From JAZKHT01 sp040385245 (GTDB taxonomy: Bacteria > Pseudomonadota > Alphaproteobacteria > Rhodobacterales > Rhodobacteraceae): a stretch of DNA of 64,000 nt. Position 1 is the first letter of the stretch; each line of letters opens with the position of its first letter. The notes beneath the pieces were generated by a model. The model saw nothing but the letters and a program-made list of their open reading frames with translations, ran no database searches and was not told the origin of the DNA. Where the stretch lies: positions 62,001 through 126,000 of the forward strand of contig JAZKHT010000009.1 of the NCBI GenBank assembly GCA_040385245.1, written 5' to 3'. Made by a program: the position numbers and the translations under genes. Positions 35,198-44,340 of the stretch are shown here, piece after piece.

Positions 35198-36346
35198 TTA
35201 CATCTCGAATGCTTGGGCAAGGATCTTTTGCGGAAGCAAATCAATCTCGGCCAGTTTGGATTTCAGGGCGCGTTGAAGGGGCTTCAGTTCCCGCAGCGCG
35301 CGCGATGCTTTTTCCTGTGCCTCGGGACTGGGCAGGTCGATCTTGCCGTCGGCAAGGCGGTTGAACAGCATGCGTTCGCGCACGGCCCCGCGGGCAAGGG
35401 ACAAGATGCATTGCGCACCCAGTTCCGAGCGCAGCCAGTGATAGAACCACCTGCTGTCAACGAGACCGGGCTTGCCGCGTAGGGCCACATAGTCGGGGCT
35501 GGTGATACCGGGCGCATCGTCGTCGTCCACAAAGGCGATTGAGCCGATCAGGATGCGCATCGGATTGTAGAAAACAGTGCCGGGCGTGACAGGCTTGTAT
35601 TTGGGGGCCATCTTGCCGGGCTGTTCCTTTGCCGGTGCCAAGCCTTCGCGCGTGGCGCCCAGCACCGGATGGTCAGCCCAAGACGCACCGATGCCTTGCT
35701 TGACCTCTTCCAGAACATCTCCCAACAAATATGGCTTTGTCGGGGTGTTTCGGATGGTGTCGATGACGATTGCGCCCGCGAGGTTTGAGATTTCACGGAA
35801 TTGCAGTACCGCGGCTTCACGAGCCAGATGCGTTTCGTCCAGTTTGCACTTGATCACCCTAGCGACTTCTTGTTGGCGCTCGGGTGACGGGAGCTCAAGC
35901 TCAATTCTTCGTAGTTTTCCTGTTGGAACCCTTGCACGAGTTGCACCTTGCGCATGCCGACCAATTTCGCGCCGCATAGACGGCGAGTTAAGTCGATAGC
36001 TTAGCCAACTTGGGTCTGCGACCTTCGGATCTGGACGAATAATGCACACATCGACCGCCGTTATTGCTTCTTGTCCCAGATCAGGAAAAACGCATGTACG
36101 ACCCATGGGATCCGGCATACGCGCGACCAGAACATCGCCAGCCTTGAGAGCTGTGCAGCCCAGACGAACAAAGGTATCAGAGTTGATGTAGCGTGCTGAC
36201 TTATTGAGAAAGACACCATCACCAATATCGGCGAGTTGGATCAATCTAATCCCGCCAGTTGGGTCTTGGTCGCTGGTTTCAATCCAGTCTCCGTCCCCAA
36301 TAAGTCCACCGTTTCCTATTACTGCTTCAAGGGTGACGCTCTTCAT
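35198..36346 (-). CDS. hsdS: Type I restriction-modification specificity subunit HsdS
   Basis: 382 residues starting MKSVTLEAVIGNGG. Two target-recognition domains separated by helical spacers are suggested by the repeated pattern: IRLIQLADIGDG and LKAGDVLVARMPDP in the first half; VTPGTVFYNPMRILIGS and YVALRGKPGLVDSRWFYHWLRS in the second, each ending with a PSPE-type helix entry. The start overlaps the hsdR stop (ATGA). HsdS sets the DNA sequence recognised by the complex; the target cannot be deduced by eye. Confidence 0.9.
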   Translation of the reverse strand: MKSVTLEAVIGNGGLIGDGDWIETSDQDPTGGIRLIQLADIGDGVFLNKSARYINSDTFVRLGCTALKAGDVLVARMPDPMGRTCVFPDLGQEAITAVDVCIIRPDPKVADPSWLSYRLNSPSMRREIGRHAQGATRARVPTGKLRRIELELPSPERQQEVARVIKCKLDETHLAREAAVLQFREISNLAGAIVIDTIRNTPTKPYLLGDVLEEVKQGIGASWADHPVLGATREGLAPAKEQPGKMAPKYKPVTPGTVFYNPMRILIGSIAFVDDDDAPGITSPDYVALRGKPGLVDSRWFYHWLRSELGAQCILSLARGAVRERMLFNRLADGKIDLPSPEAQEKASRALRELKPLQRALKSKLAEIDLLPQKILAQAFEM

Positions 36347-38760
36347 GCTCCAAACAGCCTCCCCTTCGCCTCGTGCATGACTTGCACCGGGTTGCCTACC
36401 ACCCGCAAGGCGGCAAGGCCACCGGCCAAATTGATCTCTGGCACGTCCCACAGCGACGGCGTCTCCAGCGCCTCGGTGCCGCCGAGGGCGAACTGATTGC
36501 CAAGCCCGCGCAGCACTGTGGCGGCCTTCGGGTCCATGCCGTCGAACCAGCTCTTGTGAGCGCTGACATAGTGCTCTCCTCGCTCTGGTCGCCGCAGCGC
36601 CTTGGCGCGGTAGCCGTGATGGCCGAAGAAGTCATAAAGGTCAAAATCCGCCATCTGGTCGATTTCGCGGATCACCTCGGGGCTGAAATTGTCACCCAGC
36701 AAGTGGTCGATCAACCCGCGGCGCTTGGGGGCCTCGATCCACAGCGCGCGGAAATCATCCAGATTGTTCGCTTCGGCCAGCACCCGCGTCACCACTTCTC
36801 GGCGGTACTCATCCACCGGGATTGGCGTGTCGCGCCCGTCGCGGCGGGACAGGATGAAGCGGCCCTGAGCATTGATGATGACCGACTTGCCGCCAATCTC
36901 GGCCACAGCCGGGCCGTCGCCACCGCCCGGACCATCCGGACCTTCACCCCCACCACCCTTGCCGCCGCCGCTGGGGCGTGGTGGCTTGGTGATGAACTCG
37001 GTCCCGAAGAGGTCAGTGACGCCCGTGTAGTCATAAAGCCAAAACTTGAACTTGGCCGTCTCTTCGTGGATGCGCGTGCCTCGGCCGACCATCTGATAGA
37101 ACTTTATCGGCGATTGAAGGTAACGAAAGAACACGACGGCGTTCAAACGCTCGATGTCCACGCCCGCCTCCAGCAAGTCTACCGTGCAAGCGATGAAAGC
37201 GCGTTCGCCCGAACCGCGCATCGGCTCGATCATGTCGGCGCCGTTGTTCGGCCCGCCCATGCATTTGAAGGCGTAGTGGTCCTTTGGCGTCAGTCCGTTT
37301 TCCTTGCACCACTTCACATAGAGGTTGCCCATGTGCTGCGCCACGCGATCGGCATGGATCTCGCGCGTGCAGAAGATGATGACCTTTTGCTCTGGCCCGC
37401 CGTTCGCGCACAGAAGCTGGAACAGATCCTCGCACATCTTCGGCGTGCGCAGTTCGACGAAGAGCTCGTCGTCAAAGTCTTTTCCCGTGTACATCGCCTT
37501 GGTCAGGTCTTCTTCGGTCAGGGCCAATCCCGTCTTGATGTCGCGGACACCCGCCTGAAGGATCTCCTCCCTGGTGAAGACCATATTGTCGATGCTGGCC
37601 TTACGCTTGACGATCTCGCAGGCGGCAAGATAGCCATCCTCTTGCGCTTCGATCAGCGTGTATTCGTAGACCGGCTCGCCGAAATACTTGCGATTGTTGG
37701 CTGTGATTTGCTGATCCTCAGCGCTGGCGTTCTTCGACTCCTCCAGCTTGCGCGGAGTTGCAGTCAGACCGATGTGGATCGCGTTCGGATTTCGCCGAAG
37801 CACCTCGGACCATCTTCCCCACGCCGACCGGTGGCATTCGTCGATGATGATGACGCTGAAGGCGTCATCTCCATAGTGCTCGCTCAGAAAGCTGGCAAAG
37901 CCGCCGTCGTCGTCGAGGCCAAGGGTCTGGTAGGTTGCGATGTGTATGCGGGCGTTCTGGGCAGTGTTGTGACCGCCTGCCGAGCTGACAATCCGCGCGT
38001 TATCCCCGAAGGCCGCCTTCAGTTTGTTGTACGCTTGTTCCCGCAACTCATCCCTGTCGCACAGAAACAGCGCTGGCTTTGGAAGCTGCCCGGCCGTTGA
38101 GAGCCGCCACAGCAGGTTGGTTGCAATAATGGTCTTCCCTGCGCCAGTCGCCAGTGTCAGGAGCACGCGTGGCGGAACACCGGCTTGGCGGTCAAGGATG
38201 ATCTTTTCGAATGCCGCACGAATGCTGGCATCCTGGTAGTATCGGCTTTGCGCCCACGCTGGGCTGTCGGCCTGGAACATCATGGCGGCTTCAGGTGCGT
38301 TCAGGTTGATGCCACTGTCGTTTGTGTAGCGGGTCGTAAGATCCGGATGCGCAGGAAAATCCGCAAAGGGAAATGGCCCGTCCTGAAGGCTGGTGAAGCA
38401 GTCGTACTCGCCGTAGCGGTGACCGTTGGTGGCGAAGACATACTTCACCTCAAACCGCTCACAGTCGGCATATGCTTTGGCCTGCTGCATGCCCTTAAGC
38501 GGGTCGTCCCCTTCCTTCTTGGCTTCGAGAACGGCAATGGGCATGGACTTCGGCATTCCGTCGCATTGAACACAAAGCAGATAATCAGTGCGACCCGATC
38601 CCTTGCGTCGACGACCTTTGGGGCCAGTCGGCTCAACTGGTGCGGGCGTCAGGACGGTCTCCAGCGTAACTTGCGCGGGACTTACATAGCCCTTACCACG
38701 CAAAACCGGATCAATCAGGAAAAACCGGGTGTCGGCTTCATTCATCGTCATTGAAGCCAT
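36343..38760 (-). CDS. hsdR: Type I restriction endonuclease subunit HsdR
   Basis: About 805 residues. The N-terminal nuclease domain has D59 and E80-A-K82 (PD-ExK type). The SF2 translocase has Walker A ATGAGKT with K209, DECH at 307-310, LTATPR, and the later VGRGTRIHEE. A glycine-rich linker (around residues 605-635) precedes the C-terminal HsdM-contact domain. Starts at 38778, 38760 and 38751 are all possible. It cleaves unmethylated DNA after ATP-driven translocation. Confidence 0.92.
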   Translation of the reverse strand: MASMTMNEADTRFFLIDPVLRGKGYVSPAQVTLETVLTPAPVEPTGPKGRRRKGSGRTDYLLCVQCDGMPKSMPIAVLEAKKEGDDPLKGMQQAKAYADCERFEVKYVFATNGHRYGEYDCFTSLQDGPFPFADFPAHPDLTTRYTNDSGINLNAPEAAMMFQADSPAWAQSRYYQDASIRAAFEKIILDRQAGVPPRVLLTLATGAGKTIIATNLLWRLSTAGQLPKPALFLCDRDELREQAYNKLKAAFGDNARIVSSAGGHNTAQNARIHIATYQTLGLDDDGGFASFLSEHYGDDAFSVIIIDECHRSAWGRWSEVLRRNPNAIHIGLTATPRKLEESKNASAEDQQITANNRKYFGEPVYEYTLIEAQEDGYLAACEIVKRKASIDNMVFTREEILQAGVRDIKTGLALTEEDLTKAMYTGKDFDDELFVELRTPKMCEDLFQLLCANGGPEQKVIIFCTREIHADRVAQHMGNLYVKWCKENGLTPKDHYAFKCMGGPNNGADMIEPMRGSGERAFIACTVDLLEAGVDIERLNAVVFFRYLQSPIKFYQMVGRGTRIHEETAKFKFWLYDYTGVTDLFGTEFITKPPRPSGGGKGGGGEGPDGPGGGDGPAVAEIGGKSVIINAQGRFILSRRDGRDTPIPVDEYRREVVTRVLAEANNLDDFRALWIEAPKRRGLIDHLLGDNFSPEVIREIDQMADFDLYDFFGHHGYRAKALRRPERGEHYVSAHKSWFDGMDPKAATVLRGLGNQFALGGTEALETPSLWDVPEINLAGGLAALRVVGNPVQVMHEAKGRLFGA

Positions 38761-38856
38761 CTTTTGTCGGTGAGCCACCGCAGAATTGCCCGCCCTGGCG
38801 ACGGCCTACGTTGCGACGCAGCGGTAGAAAGTTCACCTGATTTCAGCATGCGCCAC

Positions 38857-40491
38857 CTATCCGTTCAGCGACCAGATCCGACGAGCCCGGTCGACGAGAT
38901 CGGTTTGCCGGGTCACAAGTTGATCCTTCGTCCAGTGGTCGGCTGCAAGGATTGGCTTGGTCGTATCGAAGGACACCTTGTCGTTCTTCTTGGCGAAAAT
39001 CTCTTTCTTCCTGTCGAACGAATAGAATTTAGCCTTGTAGTTCTTGATGCCAGCTAGCAAGGCGAGGTTTCCAAGTCGATGCAGCCACAGTCGATGATCA
39101 TCGTCGGAAAACCGCTCGCGCCAGTATGGATCCTTGAGCGCCTGGGGCAACACATGCTCGATGGTGATTTTTCCGCCAAAGTCCTTTGTGACTGACTCAT
39201 CCTGGTCAGCCTCTTCCAAGCGCAGCAAGACGGCTTGGGCAAAGGGCCTGCCGTAGACTTCGCCATCCAAAAGCGTTCGGAACTCATCGTCATTGGAGTT
39301 TGTCCCGAAGATGGCCCGGATGTCGTCGCCGGTCTTTCGGGCGCGGATAGCGGTAATCAGTTGGAAATAAGCGGTTAGCCGCGCGGTGAAGGCAAGTCGT
39401 CGGATCCAGTTTTGATATGTGATCCTTTCGAGCAGATCGACGAACGTCTCTTCTGTGACTCCCTCAACAGGGGCATTCAGAAAGGCGAGGAGTGGTGGAA
39501 TCCACTCTTCAAAAGCAACGCGCCGCAATGAACGTACAGCTCTTCGTGCTGCGGGCGTTCCAAAATCATTGCGTAATATCCTCAGGTAGTTTCGAGCAGA
39601 TGTGTTCAATTCATCAAGAAAAGCAAAAGGTGTGGCTGATGCTTCGACAAGCGGAGCAAATTCCTCGTGGAGCGTCTTTCTTGCCTTGGTCGCAACAATC
39701 GAGCTGCGATGATGAGCCAAAAACTGATCCAATCGCTCTATACCAATCTGCTCTTCAAGTTCCAGCCACGCCTCATCGAGTTCGCTGCTCCGCGCCGCGT
39801 CACCTCCGAGCCCCGCGAACAACATGTTCTTGATCAAGTCGGCATTCGAAAGCGCCATTCCACGCGCATTCAGCACATTGAAAAGCCGGTAGGCAGATTG
39901 CAGGGATGCGGTTGTCACGAACACTACATAGACGCGGCTCAACAGATAGTTGGCAAATAGCTTCAGTGTCTTTTGTTCATGCTGGGCAATGAAATCGTCA
40001 ATTGCCTCTAGGTTCTCGGTAATGCGCTGCTTCGGAGCATCCTGATCCTTGATGATATCCTTGCGAATTACTTCAGGGATTTTCTCGCCCGCCAAAACAA
40101 ACTTTCGGAAGAAGCTCTGGTCTCGCTGTCGCAAAGTAAGGCGGGGTGTTTCTTCTTCACCGGTGAGGGCGTTTCGAGGCAAAACCCGCCGACCCAATTC
40201 CGATTTGGCGGGTTCGTCGACAGCATCGCGAAGCCTCGCAAAAATCAGATTCAAGGTGGTCAATCTCTGCTGACCATCAACTACATCGTAAAGGCGGCCT
40301 TTTTCACGCTCGATTGTGATCAGCGATCCGATGAAATACTCTTCATCATTTCCCTCATACGCCTCCCAGACATCATCCAGAAGCTGTTCGACGTTGCCCT
40401 TCTCCCAGGAATAGGGTCGTTGGTAAGCTGGGATTTCGTAGCGAATCTGGTTGGTCAGAACATCGCTGATCGTGCGTTCGTCTGCTTTCAT
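38857..40491 (-). CDS. DUF262/DUF1524 protein, GmrSD-like type IV restriction nuclease
   Basis: 544 residues. The N-terminal DUF262 part has IPAYQRPYSW (20-29) and VVDGQQRLTTL (about 71-80), the ParB/sulfiredoxin-like NTP-binding motif. The C-terminal DUF1524 part has ITIEHVLPQAL, then HRLGNLALL and NYKAKFYSF, the His-Asn nuclease signature. GmrSD-type enzymes cut modified (for example glucosylated) phage DNA. It is upstream of hsdR on the same strand, so one defence operon may carry both type I and type IV activities. Confidence 0.85.
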   Translation of the reverse strand: MKADERTISDVLTNQIRYEIPAYQRPYSWEKGNVEQLLDDVWEAYEGNDEEYFIGSLITIEREKGRLYDVVDGQQRLTTLNLIFARLRDAVDEPAKSELGRRVLPRNALTGEEETPRLTLRQRDQSFFRKFVLAGEKIPEVIRKDIIKDQDAPKQRITENLEAIDDFIAQHEQKTLKLFANYLLSRVYVVFVTTASLQSAYRLFNVLNARGMALSNADLIKNMLFAGLGGDAARSSELDEAWLELEEQIGIERLDQFLAHHRSSIVATKARKTLHEEFAPLVEASATPFAFLDELNTSARNYLRILRNDFGTPAARRAVRSLRRVAFEEWIPPLLAFLNAPVEGVTEETFVDLLERITYQNWIRRLAFTARLTAYFQLITAIRARKTGDDIRAIFGTNSNDDEFRTLLDGEVYGRPFAQAVLLRLEEADQDESVTKDFGGKITIEHVLPQALKDPYWRERFSDDDHRLWLHRLGNLALLAGIKNYKAKFYSFDRKKEIFAKKNDKVSFDTTKPILAADHWTKDQLVTRQTDLVDRARRIWSLNG

Positions 40492-40692
40492 TATCGCTCT
40501 CGACTTTCAGAGGCTCGCTGTATTGCCCGTAGCTCAAAAATTGAGCTGACATTACTGCCAGTTAAGGCGCCAGACTAGTCTGCCGATCATGGCAAGCGCA
40601 AGACGAATGCGGCTGGTGCAGACAGGACCTGCAACCAGGAGCAGTGTGCCTTTGAGGCATCGCTCAGGTCTGCATGCTCCTGACTGACCGGA

Positions 40693-41457
40693 TCAGAAAA
40701 GTGCCATCTGTGCGGTGTCATCGACGCGCAAGACACCGAGAAGCTGCCAAGTCTGCGGGCGGCTGGCGACGTTACCCACGCAGAAAAGCATGCCCTTTCT
40801 GGGATACTCATCATTGAACTTTCCGCTCATCCACTCAAGTGTGGCGTGGTCAGATCCTTCGCGACGCCTCCCGTTGAAGAACATCGCATGGGCTTCCCAG
40901 TCCCCGTTCGCATAGTCGTGCGAACCCACCGCATCTTCAAACTTGAAGCGAAACTCGTACGGGCTCGGCTCCAACGCTGCCAAGTCCTCATCCAGAAGGG
41001 ATCCTTGACGTGCGGCTTCCCGGTAGAACTCGCGTTCGGCATCAATCTGATCAGTCTTCTTTGCCTTGTAGATGAACTTGGTATTCTTTGGCCGGATCAA
41101 CGCCAACGATTTCCCCTCAGCTGCTGCGGCAGCAACTGAAGGAGAGAGGAGTGGATTAAGCAAGCGCACTCGGTCCTTTTCGGGCATCCGACCGGAGATG
41201 CGGATCGTGTCCTCCATCACGTGACAGCTTTCGCTGCGGTGGTCCCGGGTTGGCGGTCTGTACCTGAAGTCAACCCAATCCCAACGTTTGAAAGCCGCTT
41301 CGTCGGCCAAATGTCGAAATCTTACCGGAAAGAGACGCTTGAAATCGCCGTTGGGCGTCACCCCGGCGCAGCAGACCGTTTCCCCGTGGGTTGCGCTACG
41401 CTGCGGTAAGGCCTTCACCAAGATGGAAACGCGGCAGTTTTGCAGCGTTACGGACAT
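40693..41457 (-). CDS. Conserved protein of unknown function, partner of DUF488 gene
   Basis: Up to 254 residues. A notable segment is HGETVCCAGVTPNGDFKRLFPVRFR near the N-terminus; later come LRPKNTKF-like and WEAHAMFFNGRR segments, and the C-terminus is GVLRVDDTAQMALF. The pattern suggests beta-rich halves, but I do not recognise the family. The start is uncertain: the ATG at 41457 makes a 62-base overlap with the DUF488 gene, and a GTG at 41418 is also possible. The long overlap itself implies co-translation with DUF488. Confidence 0.6.
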   Translation of the reverse strand: MSVTLQNCRVSILVKALPQRSATHGETVCCAGVTPNGDFKRLFPVRFRHLADEAAFKRWDWVDFRYRPPTRDHRSESCHVMEDTIRISGRMPEKDRVRLLNPLLSPSVAAAAAEGKSLALIRPKNTKFIYKAKKTDQIDAEREFYREAARQGSLLDEDLAALEPSPYEFRFKFEDAVGSHDYANGDWEAHAMFFNGRRREGSDHATLEWMSGKFNDEYPRKGMLFCVGNVASRPQTWQLLGVLRVDDTAQMALF

Positions 41458-41911
41458 AGCGTTCTGGATCATCGGCAAAAAGGTTGAAGATATCGAAGCC
41501 GGTCTTTTCGGAGACCATGTGCGCAACTATCGTCCGATGGCACGCCTCGGGATCACGTTCAAAGCAAAGAAGGCATGTCGGTTCAGCTTGCACAGTATCA
41601 GCCAATTCCGTCAGGGCACTCTGGGCGTCGTTTGTCCGGATATGTTTCCAATAGATCGAGCGGAAAAGGTCAAACTCGCCTGCACGCGCTGCATCTCTGC
41701 CCGGTTTGGGGTCACCGAGTGATACGAAATGGACATAGCCGATGCCTTCATCGGCGAGGCGTTCGGCCAGTTTCTTCTTCGAGAACCCAGCCTTGCGAGA
41801 AACCGCGACGGCGCGCACGTCAGCAAGCTGCCGGACCCCGACCGACTTCAGGGTCCGGACGAACCGATCAATATCGGTCCCTTCATATCCAACTGTGAAT
41901 AGAACGCTCAT
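41396..41911 (-). CDS. DUF488 family protein
   Basis: 171 residues. The N-terminal LFTVGYEGTDIDRFVRTLKSVGV, LADVRAVAVSRKAGFSKKKLAERL, and the central CLLCFERDPEACHRTIVAHM are the DUF488 signature, with clustered Cys/His suggesting metal or nucleotide chemistry. The function of the family is not established; it often occurs beside restriction genes. Here it is the first gene of a minus-strand series leading into DUF262 and hsdRSM. Confidence 0.82.
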   Translation of the reverse strand: MSVLFTVGYEGTDIDRFVRTLKSVGVRQLADVRAVAVSRKAGFSKKKLAERLADEGIGYVHFVSLGDPKPGRDAARAGEFDLFRSIYWKHIRTNDAQSALTELADTVQAEPTCLLCFERDPEACHRTIVAHMVSEKTGFDIFNLFADDPERYVRNAAKLPRFHLGEGLTAA

Positions 41912-41967
41912 GTCTGCCTCTTTTTGGAAACCCTAGCACGGGCGGTTGCGCCCGTGAATCCCCTGTT

Positions 41968-42378
41968 TCAACGGGATTCGTTGTCAATGATGGCGATTGT
42001 CAGATGACGTCGCTGCTCTGACCAGTCAGACGGCAACGGTTCGCGCAGCGCCTCCAGCGTGAGGCCGCGCGGCGGGCGGCCATCCAGGATCGCCTCGACA
42101 AGATCTGGAGCAAGTTGCGCGAGCCTCATCGTTCGGGTCAGAAAGGGTGCGGCGATCTGTTCGCGCTGCGCCAGATCGGCGATGGTGGAGAACCCGCCTG
42201 AATCCAACATCCGCTTCCACCTGAAGGCCCGAGCCAGTGCCTTGAGGAGGGCGTCGTTCACGTTTCGCCGAGTATTTGCTTCAGGCGGCAGGACCATCTC
42301 TTTGCGCCCGCCGCGCTTCACGAGGCGGAATGGGACATGGACAGTGGCCGTTTCAGGGGTTTCTCGCGCGCGGGTCAT
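41968..42378 (-). CDS. Small conserved phage-element protein downstream of recombinase
   Basis: 136 residues starting MTRARETPETATVHVPFRLVKRGGRKEMV. A likely helix-turn-helix lies in FSTIADLAQREQIAAPFLTRTMRLAQLAPDLVEAIL, reminiscent of a ParB/KorB-type DNA-binding helix pair. ATG overlaps the recombinase stop (ATGA). I infer a DNA-binding accessory role, perhaps in excision control or replication; no family name is certain. Confidence 0.6.
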   Translation of the reverse strand: MTRARETPETATVHVPFRLVKRGGRKEMVLPPEANTRRNVNDALLKALARAFRWKRMLDSGGFSTIADLAQREQIAAPFLTRTMRLAQLAPDLVEAILDGRPPRGLTLEALREPLPSDWSEQRRHLTIAIIDNESR

Positions 42379-43697
42379 GCTGCTTCGTCCGCCTCGACTC
42401 TCATTTCGCGGGCCAGCCCGGTTAAGCCGTCCAAGCGCAACCGCACGTTCAAACCGTTGTTGCCAATATCGACCCTCTCGACCAGCAGGGTCACGATGCG
42501 GGCCTGTTCTGCCGGGAACAACTGGTCCCACAGTGGATCAAGCCCCATCAGAGCCGCTCGGGCGTCGGCCTCGGTGATTTCACCGTCTCGAGCGCGGGCT
42601 GCCTTCCAAGTGCCCGCCACAATTTCCGGTTGGCGGAACACGGCGCGCAACTGGTCGATGACGGCGGTTTCGATCTCGCCAGCAGGCACGCGGCCAATTG
42701 GACAGGATCCGGCACCATGCTTCAGGACAGTCTGGCTGACGTAGTAGCGGTACAGCCGCCCGCCCTTTCGGGTGTGGGTTGGCGAGAACGCTGCGCCATC
42801 GGGACCGAACAGCAACCCCTTCAGCAACGCAGGCGTGTCGGCGCGGGTTCGGGCGGCGCGCTTGCGCGGGCTTTCCGTCAAGATGCCGTGCACCTTGTCC
42901 CATGTTTCTTGATCGACGATCGCTGCATGCTCACCGGGATAGCTGGTTCCTTTGTGCACGGCCTCGCCGATGTAGACCCGGTTGTTCAGCATCCTGTAGA
43001 TGTACTTCTTGTCGATGCGGTGGCCCCGGGCGGTGGTGACGCCGCGCTCGGCCAATTCCCGCGCCAGCACCGTGCCCGACCCGATCTCGATGAACCGCGC
43101 AAAGACCCAGCGGACATGCGCGGCATCGGCGGGGTTTTCGACCAGTTTCCGGTCCTTGACCTCATAGCCCAGCGGCGGACAGCCGCCCATCCACATGCCC
43201 TTCATCCTGCTGGCCCGGACCTTGTCCCGGATCCGTTCGGCCGTCACCTCGCGCTCGAACTGGGCGAACGACAGCAGGATGTTGAGTGTCAGCCGCCCCA
43301 TGGAGGTGGTGGTGTTGAACGACTGCGTGACGCTTACGAACGTCACGCCGTTCCGGTCGAACACCTCGACCAGCTTTGAGAAATCCATCAGCGAGCGGGA
43401 CAGGCGGTCGATCTTGTAGACCACCACCACGTCGACCAGCCCGTCCTCGATGTCTGCCAGCAAGCGTTTGAGGCCGGGGCGTTCCAGCGTGCCGCCCGAG
43501 ATGCCGCCATCATCGTACTGGTCACGCACCAGCACCCAGCCTTCCGATCGCTGGCTGGCGATGTAGGATTCGCAGGCCTCGCGCTGGGCGTGCAGGCTGT
43601 TGAACTCCTGCTCCAGCCCTTCTTCGGAGGATTTCCGGGTATAGACCGCGCAGCGTAACTTGCGGACCACCCGTTCGTTCTGCAGGGGTTTGTTCAC
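42375..43697 (-). CDS. Large serine recombinase (site-specific integrase type)
   Basis: 440 residues from a GTG start with GGAGG five bases upstream. The catalytic domain has YTRKS with S23 and YKIDRLSRSLMDFSKLVE; the Recombinase domain follows (RMKGMWMGGCPPLGYE, then RGVTTARGHRIDKKYIYRMLNNRVYIGE), and a zinc-ribbon-like region with few cysteines, then a C-terminal helical part. It is the obvious candidate to insert or excise this element. The gene overlaps both neighbours (GTGA and ATGA). Confidence 0.88.
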   Translation of the reverse strand: MNKPLQNERVVRKLRCAVYTRKSSEEGLEQEFNSLHAQREACESYIASQRSEGWVLVRDQYDDGGISGGTLERPGLKRLLADIEDGLVDVVVVYKIDRLSRSLMDFSKLVEVFDRNGVTFVSVTQSFNTTTSMGRLTLNILLSFAQFEREVTAERIRDKVRASRMKGMWMGGCPPLGYEVKDRKLVENPADAAHVRWVFARFIEIGSGTVLARELAERGVTTARGHRIDKKYIYRMLNNRVYIGEAVHKGTSYPGEHAAIVDQETWDKVHGILTESPRKRAARTRADTPALLKGLLFGPDGAAFSPTHTRKGGRLYRYYVSQTVLKHGAGSCPIGRVPAGEIETAVIDQLRAVFRQPEIVAGTWKAARARDGEITEADARAALMGLDPLWDQLFPAEQARIVTLLVERVDIGNNGLNVRLRLDGLTGLAREMRVEADEAA

Positions 43698-44149
43698 GCC
43701 GACCTCCGGTGATTTTTCAGCCCGAAGAACACCCAGCCGTTCCAGCGTGTGCCGGTGATGGCGCGGGCGATGGCCGACAGCGACTTGTACGGCCTCCCCT
43801 GCCACTCAAAGCCACCTTGGGTCACGGTGACGATCTGTTCGACGCCCTGCCAGTCGCGGATCAGCCGGGTTCCGGTGATCGGACGATCGCGATCCACGCG
43901 CATGCTGCGCTTTTTCTTGTCGCCGCCGTCCAGTTCCTCGCCCAACTCTTCCAACCGCCGGATCGTCTCGGGCTTCAATCCGCCATAGACCAATTCCTGG
44001 ATGCGGTAGGCCAAGCGGCTTTCCAGATACCGACGATTGAAGGGCGGCGGTTCGCTATCAAAGAGGTCGCGCCACTGCTGCTTCAGGTCTGGCGTTGGAG
44101 TGGTCTTCAGCGCGGCCAGGCGCGCGGGGATCGGGTCATGCGTCGTCAT
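43694..44149 (-). CDS. DUF2924 family protein
   Basis: 151 residues. LKQQWRDLFDSEPPPFNRRYLESRLAYRIQELVYGGL and the C-terminal GFEWQGRPYKSLSAIARAITGTRWNGWVFFGL are the DUF2924 signature. The C-terminal half looks like a DNA-binding RAMA-type small domain. Members occur beside recombinases in alphaproteobacterial phage-like elements, as here; function not established. Start 44149 has GGAG upstream. Confidence 0.82.
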   Translation of the reverse strand: MTTHDPIPARLAALKTTPTPDLKQQWRDLFDSEPPPFNRRYLESRLAYRIQELVYGGLKPETIRRLEELGEELDGGDKKKRSMRVDRDRPITGTRLIRDWQGVEQIVTVTQGGFEWQGRPYKSLSAIARAITGTRWNGWVFFGLKNHRRSA

Positions 44150-44340
44150 GCTGTTCTCCGGTTTGCATCGGTTGCATGAGCGCTCTGGTCGGGCGGTGAG
44201 TGTAGACAACTTTCTCCCATGACGTCAGATAGTTCGCTTGACTGTCGCATGTGGAGACGGACCAAGCCGAGGGCCAGGATACGGCAGAGCTCGGCACCCC
44301 GCTCCAAAGGAGTCATGTGGAAGGGGGAGCGCGGGTTCAT
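44146..44340 (-). CDS. 64-residue conserved protein between primase and DUF2924
   Basis: The frame begins MNPRSPFHMTPLERGAELCRILALGLVRLH in outline and its ATG overlaps the primase stop while its TGA overlaps the DUF2924 start, so it is locked into the coupled operon. This double overlap is the main support for it being real. A single helix-rich protein is expected; function unknown. Confidence 0.6.
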   Translation of the reverse strand: MNPRSPFHMTPLERGAELCRILALGLVRLHMRQSSELSDVMGESCLHSPPDQSAHATDANRRTA

